From: Pseudomonas monteilii NBRC 103158 = DSM 14164 | GTDB lineage: Bacteria; Pseudomonadota; Gammaproteobacteria; Pseudomonadales; Pseudomonadaceae | Direction: 5' to 3' | Length of the DNA: 64,000 nt | Assembly: GCF_000730605.1 (NCBI RefSeq) | Contig: NZ_BBIS01000008.1 | Location: 225,132-289,131 of the forward strand | Shown here: piece by piece, positions 45,274 through 57,923 of the stretch | Numbering within the stretch: position 1 is the first letter of the stretch | How the letters are laid out: every line of letters begins with the position of its first letter | Program-made: the position numbers and the translations under genes | The notes under the pieces: model-generated | The model's database searches: none | Told to the model about the DNA's origin: nothing | Seen by the model: the letters and a program-made list of their open reading frames with translations, nothing else

Positions 45274-46268
45274 TGATGAGTTATGGCCCACTACTTCAGT
45301 TCGCATTGCTATCCGGCTTCGTGCTGGCAGTAACGCTTACCCTGCTGATTGGAACCTGCGAGCGCCCATTACGCCGTGCGCTGTCAGGAAAGAGCCCCTA
45401 TCAGCGAGCAAGAGTGTCTTGGTGGATGCTGGTAACACCCGCATTGGCGGGTATTGCCTATACGGCCATGACTATCGCCATGCCGTCGATGTTTGATGAT
45501 TCGGCCAGATTTGCCGCTGCCTGCTCTGCGCACGCTGACACGCTCCTGCACCTGTGCGTTTGGCACCCGAGCGGCAATGGGCAAAGTGCCTGGCTATGGG
45601 GAGCATTGGCATTGTTGGCGGGATACGCGGTTTGGCTGGCATTACGGGCCGTAGTGGGCCTTTGGCGTGCTCGTCGAACCCTTGCCTCGATGGTGCGCCT
45701 GAGCTGGCGTCCGGGGTATCCAGACAAACTTCGCGTGCTTGATGTCGATCAGCCTATGGCGCTGGCCTGTGGCGTCGGGAATGGCCACATCCTGCTTTCA
45801 ACCTCGTTGATGCGGCGACTCGACCCAACGCAATTGCGCGTGGTGCTGGCGCACGAACAGGCTCATATCGCCAATCGAGATGTGCTGCATCGCCTGATCG
45901 CTGTCGTGTTGTCGAGCATCCAGTTGCCGGGCACTCGTCGCCGGCTGTTGCGCGATCTGGAACTCGCCTTGGAACAGCGTTGTGATTTCGCTGCTGCAAA
46001 CGAAGTGGGATGCCCTGTCGCCGTAGCCGAAACCATCGTTGCAGTAGAAAAGATATTTCGGCAACACGCCAAGGAACAGATGCCGTTGGCTATGGCGTTC
46101 TTTTCCGATTTCGTCCCTGAGCGTGTCGAGGCGTTGCTGTCGTCCAAGCACACGTCTGTCTCATACCTGGGGCCGATGCTAGGCATTCTTGTTCTGGCGT
46201 TTTGCAGCCTATCTACCGGCTGGCTGCATTCCGTGACCGAATCTCTCATCACTGTGATGACGAGGTAA
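45273..46268 (+). CDS. M56 (BlaR1-like) membrane metallopeptidase
   Basis: A 331-residue integral membrane protein. TM segments are near 7-27, 50-70, 107-130, 207-220 and 298-318. The zinc site is His194-Glu195-x2-His198 in AHEQAH with Glu234 in LALEQRCDFA, as in BlaR1/MecR1. It ends after the last TM and lacks the penicillin-binding sensor domain. The loop between TM2 and TM3 holds Cys84, His87, His93, Cys95 and His98 (CSAHADTLLHLCVWH), which could bind metal. It is inferred to sense excess metal and trigger inactivation of the BlaI-like repressor. Confidence 0.85.
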   Translation: MMSYGPLLQFALLSGFVLAVTLTLLIGTCERPLRRALSGKSPYQRARVSWWMLVTPALAGIAYTAMTIAMPSMFDDSARFAAACSAHADTLLHLCVWHPSGNGQSAWLWGALALLAGYAVWLALRAVVGLWRARRTLASMVRLSWRPGYPDKLRVLDVDQPMALACGVGNGHILLSTSLMRRLDPTQLRVVLAHEQAHIANRDVLHRLIAVVLSSIQLPGTRRRLLRDLELALEQRCDFAAANEVGCPVAVAETIVAVEKIFRQHAKEQMPLAMAFFSDFVPERVEALLSSKHTSVSYLGPMLGILVLAFCSLSTGWLHSVTESLITVMTR

Positions 46269-46304
46269 GTCCATATGCGCGCGTGCTGTGTTTTTTTGCC
46301 TGAA

Positions 46305-46325
46305 AAACCGATTGATGATCGGTTT
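46305..46325. promoter_or_regulatory. dyad operator 2 upstream of the RND operon
   Basis: AAACCGAT-N5-ATCGGTTT is an 8-bp inverted repeat. It shares 18 of 21 positions with operator 1 at 44805-44825. It lies 83 bp before the outer-membrane-factor gene start. It is the natural second site for the BlaI-like repressor. Confidence 0.72.
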
Positions 46326-46407
46326 ATGACGATTCCACTAAGGCGTGTGCGAGCAGCCGTGACGCGGAATCGTTTGCTCGCCACCTGTCGTCGTCGTGAG
46401 GATTTTC

Positions 46408-47651
46408 ATGAATTTGATCCGCTTAGTAGCCTTGGTGTTTGTCGGAGCCTGCGGTACATCCACCGCCCTGGCCGCCGAACCCCTGCGATTGGAGGAGGCT
46501 GTCTCCCGCGCACTGGCCGCCCACCCATCCATCGCCGCCGAAACGGCGCAGCTCCAGGCCGTTCGAGCGCGCACACAGCGCGAAGCCCTGCCACCGCCTT
46601 ACACCATTGGCGGCGAGGTTGAGAACGTCGCTGGGAACGGCAACCTGCGAGGTATCCGCTCGGCCGAAACGACATTGCGCATCGGTCGGGTCATAGAACT
46701 CGGCGGCAAGCGCGAGGCTCGCCAAACGCTGGGACAAGCCGAGCTGAGAGAACAAGAGCACCAAGCCACCAAAACACGGATTGACTTGGCTAGTTCAACT
46801 ACGGCCCGCTTCATTGAAGTGCTCGCCAGGCAACAGCGATTGACCTATGCCGAGGAACGCATCAAGCAAGCGGAGCGCACGCGGCAAGAGGTCGCCGCAT
46901 GGGTCAAAGCCGCACGCAATCCTGATTCAGATTTGCAGGCCGCCGAAATTGCGGTCGCGGAGGCCCAACTGAATCGTGAGAGTGCTGAACACGAATTGGC
47001 AAGCGCCAAGATGACTTTGGCCGCGAGCTGGGGGGCAACGATCCCCGACTTCGGCGAGGTCGTCGGTGACCTCCAAACCTTGCCGACCGTGGCGCCATTC
47101 GAGACGCTGGCTGCCCGTTTGCCCATGACGCCGGAACTGTGGGCTTCGCGTTTGCAGGCCGACACCATCGGCGCCCGCCGCCGGCTCGCGGAGGCCGAAG
47201 CCAAACCCAACATCGACGTCAGCTTGGGCGTGCGGCGTTTGGAAGACTACAAGGATCACGGCGTAGTGATGTCGATCTCGGTGCCGCTGGGCAGCCCGAC
47301 GCGCTCTGGATACGCGGTGTCCCAGGCCAATGCGGAGCTTGCTGCGCTTGAAGCGCGGCGTGACGCCGAGCGCTTCGAGCGCCACCAGGCGCTGTTCGAC
47401 AAATATCAGGAACTCACGCACGCACGGACAGAGGCTGACTCGCTACGCGCACGAATGCTGCCTATGGCTGAAAGCGCTTTGGCAACGACTCGTCGCGGTT
47501 TCGAGCAGGGCCGATTCTCCTATTTGTCGTTGGCTCAAGCGCAGCGAACGCTATTCGATCTGCGCGCGCGCGCTGTGGAAGCCGCCACTCGCTATCACCT
47601 TCTGCTGGTCGAGGTGGAACGCCTCACCGCCACCGTTGAGGACACCGCACC

Positions 47652-47655
<4 letters not shown>
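46408..47655 (+). CDS. czcC: RND efflux outer membrane factor (CzcC-like)
   Basis: A 415-residue TolC-family outer membrane protein with a signal peptide (MNLIRLVALVFVGACGTSTALAAEP) and two OEP repeats rich in coiled coil. The ATG at 46408 is preferred over a GTG at 46396, because GAGG at 46398-46401 overlaps the GTG and is correctly spaced for the ATG. It forms the outer membrane channel for the adaptor and pump encoded next; its stop overlaps czcB by ATGA. The symbol states the role class, not orthology. Confidence 0.85.
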
Positions 47656-52035
<4,380 letters not shown>

Positions 52036-52063
52036 GCACGACGCCAATTTCAACAGTTCGCAT

Positions 52064-52096
52064 GGTGCGGCAAACAGGAAAGGTGCTTGCCGCACC
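52064..52096 (+). terminator. hairpin between czcA and the hupE-like gene
   Basis: GGTGCGGCAA and TTGCCGCACC form a perfect 10-bp stem with a 13-nt loop. A T5 run follows 15 nt later. It may be a partial terminator lowering expression of the downstream genes. Confidence 0.55.
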
Positions 52097-52131
52097 CGAA
52101 CCGCAAGGGTTTTTAGGAGAGTAATTGAGGT

Positions 52132-52878
52132 ATGAAATTCATGCGTGAAAGATCACTTGAAGTAATGCCGGATCACCATCGACCGACCTGGCAACGGACT
52201 TCTTTATTTCTTATGGCGACGATTATCCTGCTGTTCGCGTGCGCGAATCAGGCGCTCGCCCATGCCGTTGCGGAGGGCGATAAGGGCTACATCCAGGAAA
52301 TATCCGGCGTCAACCTCATCCCTTTTATGTATCTAGGGGCGAAACATATGGCGACGGGATACGACCATATCCTGTTCCTGCTTGGCGTGATCTTCTTCCT
52401 GTACCGGATGAAGCATATCGCCCTGTATGTGACGCTATTTGCCATGGGCCACTCAACCACGATGCTGCTTGGCGTGTATTTCAACGTCGGGATAAACAGC
52501 TACATCATCGACGCGATCATCGGTCTTTCGGTGGTTTACAAGGCGCTCGACAACATCGGCGCATTTCAGCGATGGCTCGGCTTCCAGCCCAATACGAAAG
52601 TCGCAACAGTCGTATTCGGACTCTTTCACGGATTCGGTCTGTCAACCAAGATTATCGAATACAACATCTCGCCTGATGGCCTGATTCCAAACCTGTTGGC
52701 ATTCAATGTCGGCGTTGAAATCGGGCAGTTGATCGCGCTCGGCACCATTCTGATTGCAATCAGCTACTGGCGCCGAACAGCAAGTTTCTGGCGCCATGCG
52801 TACACCGCCAACGTAGCGATGATGTGTGCCGGATTCATTCTGATCGGCTATCAGCTCACCGGCTATTTCGTTTCCTGA
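52132..52878 (+). CDS. HupE/UreJ-like membrane protein
   Basis: A 248-residue protein with an N-terminal signal/anchor (residues ~22-42, ending ALAHA) and about six further TM segments. The HupE/UreJ_2-type features are HMATGYDHILFLLGVIFFL, FAMGHSTTMLLG and FGLFHGFGLSTKI, with intramembrane His residues that could bind metal. HupE and UreJ proteins are linked to nickel or other metal transport. It follows the RND operon and probably extends its function. Base composition is lower in GC than the ICE backbone, so the island likely has a separate origin. Confidence 0.75.
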   Translation: MKFMRERSLEVMPDHHRPTWQRTSLFLMATIILLFACANQALAHAVAEGDKGYIQEISGVNLIPFMYLGAKHMATGYDHILFLLGVIFFLYRMKHIALYVTLFAMGHSTTMLLGVYFNVGINSYIIDAIIGLSVVYKALDNIGAFQRWLGFQPNTKVATVVFGLFHGFGLSTKIIEYNISPDGLIPNLLAFNVGVEIGQLIALGTILIAISYWRRTASFWRHAYTANVAMMCAGFILIGYQLTGYFVS

Positions 52879-52899
52879 ATCAAACACGGAGAAAAACCC

Positions 52900-53532
52900 A
52901 TGTACAACGTATCCAAGCCAACCCTCGACGACCTTCCATCATCGAAACAACTGCTGCGCTCGACGCTTATTGCACTCGTCGCCGCCATCGCAATTTTGGT
53001 CGGCATCGTCCTTCCCTCCGAGTACGCGATCGACCCAACAGGGATTGGTCGCGTACTCGGCCTGAAGGAAATGGGGGAGATCAAGACGCAATTGGCCGAA
53101 GAAGCCGCTGCGGATGCCGCGAAGGATGCGGCCAAGCCCGCTGCCGCAACGGCAGGGAACGCAGGCACCGCCGCGCCTGCACAAGCACAGAACGCCGCGC
53201 AGGCGGAGAACGGCGCCGCTTGGCGCGATGAAATGCGCGTCGTACTCAAGCCCGGCCAAGGGGCGGAGGTGAAGTTGAGTATGAAGGCCGGCGAGCAGGT
53301 CGAGTTCAATTGGGTTGCCGAAGGGGGCGTTGTGAACTTCGATACCCACGGCGATGGTGGCGGCCAGTCCATCAGTTATGAAAAGGGTCGCGCGGTGCCC
53401 GCTAGCAATGGCGTTATCCAGGCGGCCTTTAGTGGAAATCACGGTTGGTTCTGGCGGAACCGTGGCGACGCTGACGTGACGGTGATTGTTCGCACTCGCG
53501 GTCAATACATGGAAATGAAGCGCGTCTTGTGA
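52900..53532 (+). CDS. membrane-anchored beta-domain protein
   Basis: A 210-residue protein. One TM (about 23-42) is followed by a helical, Ala-rich linker (residues ~63-110, with runs of AA, PA and QA) and a C-terminal ~95-residue beta-rich domain (VVLKPGQGAEVKLSMKAGEQVEFNWVAEGG, VNFDTHGDGGG, GNHGWFWRNRGDADVTVIV). The last domain resembles a small cupredoxin-like or jelly-roll module with several His residues. The gene is 21 bp after the hupE-like gene and recurs with such genes in metal islands, as I recall. Function is unknown; periplasmic metal handling is a guess. Confidence 0.65.
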   Translation: MYNVSKPTLDDLPSSKQLLRSTLIALVAAIAILVGIVLPSEYAIDPTGIGRVLGLKEMGEIKTQLAEEAAADAAKDAAKPAAATAGNAGTAAPAQAQNAAQAENGAAWRDEMRVVLKPGQGAEVKLSMKAGEQVEFNWVAEGGVVNFDTHGDGGGQSISYEKGRAVPASNGVIQAAFSGNHGWFWRNRGDADVTVIVRTRGQYMEMKRVL

Positions 53533-53574
53533 TTGGCAAATTGGTTACGGGCACATGTCCCATGCACTCCGGCT

Positions 53575-53603
53575 TTCCTGCCATGCCAATTGCATGGCAG
53601 GAA
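53575..53603 (+). terminator. perfect 12-bp hairpin after the anchor protein gene
   Basis: TTCCTGCCATGC-CAATT-GCATGGCAGGAA lies 42 bp after the stop codon. There is no T-tract. It may stabilise the upstream mRNA or attenuate the small exported-protein gene. Confidence 0.55.
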
Positions 53604-53658
53604 GTCGAAGTTTCCCGCCCTGCCACGTAGGCCGGGCCTTACCCCAGGAGATATTGAA

Positions 53659-53922
53659 ATGAACATTCGTCCGGTTTTGATTGCAGCTCTAGCTAGCGCC
53701 TCGCTCGCTTCGCCATTCGTGATGGCCCATACCGGCGGGCATGACGACGATGCGAAGGCCATACCGAAGACATGCGAGCAATTGGCAGATACGAAGCGGT
53801 ATATCAGTGACGTGGCTTATCCCGAAGTAAAGAAGCTGAAAGAGCAGTGCGACGCCACGAAGAAGAAGCCAAACGTGGCGCAATCTTCTGCGGAACGCCG
53901 CCCGTCCAACGGCGGCAACTGA
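53659..53922 (+). CDS. small exported hypothetical protein
   Basis: An 87-residue protein with a signal peptide (MNIRPVLIAALASASLASPFVMAH) and a mature part of ~64 residues. It carries an HTGGHDDD metal-ligand-like start and two Cys (KTCEQL and KEQCDA). AGGAG at 53646-53650 fits the ATG at 53659; the upstream frame is dropped. It closes the metal island. A periplasmic metal-binding role is possible but unsupported beyond residues and context. Confidence 0.65.
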   Translation: MNIRPVLIAALASASLASPFVMAHTGGHDDDAKAIPKTCEQLADTKRYISDVAYPEVKKLKEQCDATKKKPNVAQSSAERRPSNGGN

Positions 53923-53996
53923 TTGTTCAGGGCGTAGCCGCGACTCACAGGTCGCGGCTACCGCCTGCGATGCGCGCTCGTGGGAGCTATTCGTCT

Positions 53997-54941
53997 ATGG
54001 AGTTAAGACATCTAAAATACTTTCTCGCCGTGGCGGAGGAGCTTCACTTCGCTAGAGCTGCGGAGAAGCTGCACATTGAACAATCTCCACTTTCTCGCGC
54101 CATTAAGGAGCTAGAGGAGGAACTGGGTGTTGTACTGTTTGCCCGTACCACACGCAGCACTCGACTAACACGTGCAGGTAAGTTATTTCTGGAGCATGCC
54201 CGCCGAGTATTTGCTGTTCTGCAACAAGCGCGCGACAGCGTAAAAGCAGCGGCCAATGGATTTCACGGTCAGTTGCGGGTGGCCTTATCGGACGGCATTA
54301 CACCGTCGCGCCTTCCGGCAGTGCTCGCCTTATGCCGACAGGAAGAACCTGAAGTCGAGATTCGCTTCTCCGAAGTGCCGTTGTCGCAACAAATCAAGGG
54401 GCTACACGACGATCTTTATGACGTAGGATTCGCGCAATCAGACGAAGTGGGCGAAGGCATCGTCGCTATACCCGTCTGGAGCGATGCACTCATGGTCGCT
54501 GTACCTGCTCGACATCCTCTGCTAGCGCATAAGCGCATTCCGTTGGAGGAACTGCTCCGCTACCCTCTGGTTCTGTGCGATCCACAGGTTTGCGAAAGCC
54601 ACGCGAAACACGTTGATCGGGTACTGCGCCGTGCGGACATGGAACCCCTGATCGCGGAGCGTGTGGCCTCCTGCGATTTGATGATGGCGCTTGTATCGGC
54701 CGGCTTCGCGCTTGGCCTTACGGGTGCAGCACACATTACAGCTAGCAGAGAACCGGGCGTGGTGGCTCGCCCCTTGGCATCACGTGTCCCACCCCTGACA
54801 ACCTATCTGCTGCGCCCTATAGGCGAACCAGCGGAGGTTCTGGCTCGATTCATTGAGCGCGTACAGGCCATCGAATCTCTGGAATCTCCCAGGCCCATGC
54901 TGGGCCGCAATCTCGATCCCCCGGAGGAACCTGCGCCATGA
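53997..54941 (+). CDS. LysR-family regulator upstream of the transfer genes
   Basis: A 314-residue LysR regulator. The HTH is MELRHLKYFLAVAEELHFARAAEKLHIEQSPLSRAIKELEEELGVVLFAR, followed by a substrate-binding domain (QLRVALSDGITPSRLPAVLAL onward). The ATG at 53997 gives the standard MELRHL start. It is co-directional with, and overlaps by 4 bp, the EexN-like gene, and precedes traG. Backbone elements of this family carry a LysR gene at this place, so it probably belongs to transfer control rather than to the metal island. Confidence 0.85.
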   Translation: MELRHLKYFLAVAEELHFARAAEKLHIEQSPLSRAIKELEEELGVVLFARTTRSTRLTRAGKLFLEHARRVFAVLQQARDSVKAAANGFHGQLRVALSDGITPSRLPAVLALCRQEEPEVEIRFSEVPLSQQIKGLHDDLYDVGFAQSDEVGEGIVAIPVWSDALMVAVPARHPLLAHKRIPLEELLRYPLVLCDPQVCESHAKHVDRVLRRADMEPLIAERVASCDLMMALVSAGFALGLTGAAHITASREPGVVARPLASRVPPLTTYLLRPIGEPAEVLARFIERVQAIESLESPRPMLGRNLDPPEEPAP

Positions 54942-55216
54942 AGAAGATCATCCTTTTCTTGCTGGTGGCGGTGTTGACCGCCTGCGGCCAGTCCGAAACG
55001 CCTCAGAAGGCCAACACATCGGAAGCGAATATCCCAACGATGGAGGAACTGGCAGCCAATCCCGAACGGTTGAAGGAACTACGCCAGCAGTGCAAGACGG
55101 ATCGGCCCAAGCTGGGTGACGTGCTCTGCAACCGGGTGGCCGAGGCCACGCGCAAACGGTTCTATGGTGACGGCGAAACGCCCTACACGCGGCCGAAGGA
55201 ATCGCCCAAGTTCTGA
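54938..55216 (+). CDS. EexN-like entry-exclusion lipoprotein, copy 1
   Basis: A 92-residue lipoprotein. The lipobox is LLVAVLTACGQ. The mature part holds ANPERLKELRQQCKTDRPKLGDVLCNRVAEATRKRFYGDG, a pattern of two Cys in a helical hairpin followed by RRF/YG as in EexN/TrbK-type exclusion proteins. These block entry of related elements into the host. It overlaps the LysR gene and ends in a terminator. A second protein of the same pattern is encoded between trbJ and trbL. Confidence 0.7.
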   Translation: MKKIILFLLVAVLTACGQSETPQKANTSEANIPTMEELAANPERLKELRQQCKTDRPKLGDVLCNRVAEATRKRFYGDGETPYTRPKESPKF

Positions 55217-55259
55217 TCGTTGGCAGTTCGCCGCATCGGTTTCAATTTTCTGTTCGACA

Positions 55260-55291
55260 CGCCGCAATGCGCTATCGCTTGCGGCGTTTTT
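55260..55291 (+). terminator. terminator after the EexN-like gene
   Basis: CGCCGCAA / TTGCGGCG, an 8-bp perfect stem with an 11-nt loop, is followed by TTTTT. It isolates the LysR-eexN transcript from traG, so traG needs its own promoter in 55292-55452. Confidence 0.8.
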
Positions 55292-55452
55292 CTTTGGTTC
55301 GACGCCGCGCGAATTCTGTCTTTTTGCTCGACGTTTCTGCTCGAAACGGTCTTTGACCGGCACCGACCCGGCACCGATTCTGACGCTTGCGGCACGCCTT
55401 TGTGCCGCTTCTTCCATGAGGAATCAGCTCAGGAGAAATCGGAGGCCAGGTC

Positions 55453-57462
55453 ATGCAAGGGACGAGCGTGCTGTTCGGTCAGATCGCCGTGGTATTTGGC
55501 ATCGTGATCGCCGGAGTGTGGGGCGCCACACAATGGACAGCAGCAGCCCTTGGCTACCAGCTACGCCTTGGCTCGCCCTGGTTCGATCTTCTCGGCACGC
55601 CGATCTACCACCCATGGCGCCTGTTCGAGTGGTGGTTCTTCTTCGACGCCTACGCGCCGCGCGTGTTCGACACCGGCGGCGCCATCGCGGGCGGCAGCGG
55701 CCTGCTGGCGGTGGTGGTCGCCATCGGCATGTCGATCTGGCGCTCGCGGCAGTCGCGCCTGGTCACGACCTACGGCTCGGCCCGTTGGGCGAACGCGGAT
55801 GACATTCGCAAAGCGGGCCTCACGCTGCCGGCCGGCGTGTTCCTGGGCCAGCACGACCGCCAGTACCTTCGCCACGAAGGCCCGGAACACGTCCTGACCT
55901 TTGCGCCTACGCGATCGGGCAAGGGTGTCGGCCTCGTGGTGCCGACACTGCTTTCCTGGCCTGCATCCGCCGTCGTCCACGACATCAAAGGCGAGAACTG
56001 GCAGATCACCGCCGGCTGGCGCTCGCGCTTCTCTCATTGCCTGCTGTTCAACCCCACGGATGCGAAGTCGGCGGCCTACAACCCGCTGCTGGAGGTGCGG
56101 CGCGGCGCGCATGAGGTGCGCGACGTTCAGAACATCGCGGACATTCTGGTCGATCCCGAAGGCGCGCTGGAGCGCAGGAACCATTGGGAGAAAACCAGCC
56201 ACGCGCTGTTGGTCGGTGCGATCTTGCATGTGCTCTACGCCGGCGAGGACAAGACGCTGCGCGGCGTCGCCAACTTCCTGTCCGACCCGGCCAGCCCGTT
56301 CGAGCTGACCTTGCACCGGATGATGACCACGCCGCACCTGGGCGATGGGCCGCATCCGGTCGTCGCCTCTGCGGCGCGCGAAGTGCTCAACAAATCGGAC
56401 AACGAGCGTTCTGGCGTGTTGAGCACCGCCATGTCGTTCCTCGGTCTGTACCGCGACCCGACGGTGGCCGAAGTCACCTCGCGCTGCGATTGGCGCATCG
56501 CCGACCTGATCGCTGCCGAGCATCCGGTGTCGCTGTACCTGGTGGTGCCGCCTTCGGACATTTCGCGGACGAAGCCGCTCATTCGCCTGATCCTCAACCA
56601 GATCGGCCGGCGCCTCACCGAATCGCTCGACGGCTCCGACGGCATCGAGCGCCGCCACAAGCTGCTGTTGATGCTCGATGAGTTCCCGGCGCTGGGGCGC
56701 CTGGACTTCTTCGAGACGGCGCTGGCCTTCATGGCCGGCTATGGCATCCGCAGCTTCCTCATTGCGCAGTCGCTCAATCAGATCGACAAGGCGTATGGGC
56801 AAAACCACTCCATCCTCGACAACTGCCATGTGCGCGTGACGTTCGCCACGAACGACGAACGCACCGCCAAGCGCATCTCCGAGACGCTGGGTACGGCCAC
56901 CGAGCTGCGCGCCCAGCGCAACTATGCGGGCCACCGGCTGGCGCCGTGGCTCGGGCATCTCATGGTGTCGCGCCAGGAAACGGCCCGACCGCTCCTCACG
57001 CCCGGCGAGGTGATGCAGCTTCCGCCCGACGAGGCCGTGGTGATGGTGTCCAGCGTGGCGCCGATCAAGGCGAAGAAACTGCGCTACTACGCGGACGCCA
57101 ATTTCAAGCGTCGCGTGCTGCCACCGCCCACGCTGGCGAACCAGCAGTACGCCGACGCGCCGCCGTCGCGGCCCGACGACTGGAGCGGGCTGGCGATTCC
57201 GTCCGTGCCCGCTGCACCTGCCACGGCATCCGCCGATGGCCTGGAGAACTCGGCTTCGGCCGACGACGGCGGCCCGCGCCGTCAGCCCGAACTCTCCGAA
57301 ACCGTCGCCTACGACCCCGAGCTGGCCGCGCCCGCGGCCGACCTTGGGCTACTCGATGACGACGACGATTTGCCGCTTCCCCTTCCTCGCCAGCTCGATC
57401 CAGCCATGCAGCGCACGGCCCGGCTGGCTTCCCTCGACCCCAACGACGGAATCGAGCTATGA
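55453..57462 (+). CDS. traG: type IV coupling protein TraG (VirD4-like)
   Basis: A 669-residue coupling ATPase linking the relaxosome to the secretion channel. Two or three N-terminal TM segments lie within residues 1-95. Walker A is APTRSGKGVGLVVPTLL and Walker B LLLMLDEFPALGRL, with SLNQIDKAYGQNHSILDNC typical of TraG. The C-terminal ~90 residues are Pro/Asp-rich and disordered. GGAGG lies 7 bp before the ATG. Its stop overlaps the next gene by ATGA, starting the coupled trb operon. Confidence 0.93.
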   Translation: MQGTSVLFGQIAVVFGIVIAGVWGATQWTAAALGYQLRLGSPWFDLLGTPIYHPWRLFEWWFFFDAYAPRVFDTGGAIAGGSGLLAVVVAIGMSIWRSRQSRLVTTYGSARWANADDIRKAGLTLPAGVFLGQHDRQYLRHEGPEHVLTFAPTRSGKGVGLVVPTLLSWPASAVVHDIKGENWQITAGWRSRFSHCLLFNPTDAKSAAYNPLLEVRRGAHEVRDVQNIADILVDPEGALERRNHWEKTSHALLVGAILHVLYAGEDKTLRGVANFLSDPASPFELTLHRMMTTPHLGDGPHPVVASAAREVLNKSDNERSGVLSTAMSFLGLYRDPTVAEVTSRCDWRIADLIAAEHPVSLYLVVPPSDISRTKPLIRLILNQIGRRLTESLDGSDGIERRHKLLLMLDEFPALGRLDFFETALAFMAGYGIRSFLIAQSLNQIDKAYGQNHSILDNCHVRVTFATNDERTAKRISETLGTATELRAQRNYAGHRLAPWLGHLMVSRQETARPLLTPGEVMQLPPDEAVVMVSSVAPIKAKKLRYYADANFKRRVLPPPTLANQQYADAPPSRPDDWSGLAIPSVPAAPATASADGLENSASADDGGPRRQPELSETVAYDPELAAPAADLGLLDDDDDLPLPLPRQLDPAMQRTARLASLDPNDGIEL

Positions 57463-57923
57463 GCCACTACCGCCTCAACTTGTTCATCCAGCCGGAGCAC
57501 GCCAAGCGCCTGGACGAGCTGGCCGCCAAGAAAGGCGTGTCCAAGTCGTCCATTGTCGCGGCGGCGCTCGCATCGTGGCTGTCGCCCGACGCTGCCGACC
57601 AGCGCGAGGCGGCCATTGCCAAGCGGCTGGATCGCCTCTCGCGCCAGGCCGAGCGAATGGAGCGCGACCAGAACATCGCCATCGAAACGCTGGCGCTGTT
57701 CATCCGCTACTACCTGACCGTGAGCACGCCGGTTCCCGAGGCGCACCAAGACGCGGCACGCGCGCAGGGCAAAGCGCGCTTCGAGCAGTTCACCGAGAAG
57801 CTTGGCCGCCACCTGCTGCGGGGCCGCAGCTTGGTGCGCGACGTGGTGGAGGAACTGCATCCCGATCCGATGCGGATGGAGGACGCGGCGGCAGCCGCCC
57901 AAGCGCGGGAGCGTGCGTCATGA
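57459..57923 (+). CDS. CopG/RHH-type protein between traG and trbB
   Basis: A 154-residue protein. The N-terminal ribbon-helix-helix is YRLNLFIQPEHAKRLDELAAKKGVSKSSIVAAALASWLSP, followed by a long helix (AAIAKRLDRLSRQAERMERDQNIAIETLALFIRYYL). It overlaps traG and trbB by ATGA on both sides. An RHH protein at this place is absent from the RP4 trb operon but is common in Tn4371-type elements. It may autoregulate the transfer operon or bind oriT. Confidence 0.8.
   Translation: MSHYRLNLFIQPEHAKRLDELAAKKGVSKSSIVAAALASWLSPDAADQREAAIAKRLDRLSRQAERMERDQNIAIETLALFIRYYLTVSTPVPEAHQDAARAQGKARFEQFTEKLGRHLLRGRSLVRDVVEELHPDPMRMEDAAAAAQARERAS

Noticed and set aside
53533..53658. Upstream extension of the small exported protein
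   Set aside because: It would cover the 12-bp hairpin and bury the signal peptide; AGGAG is placed for the ATG at 53659.
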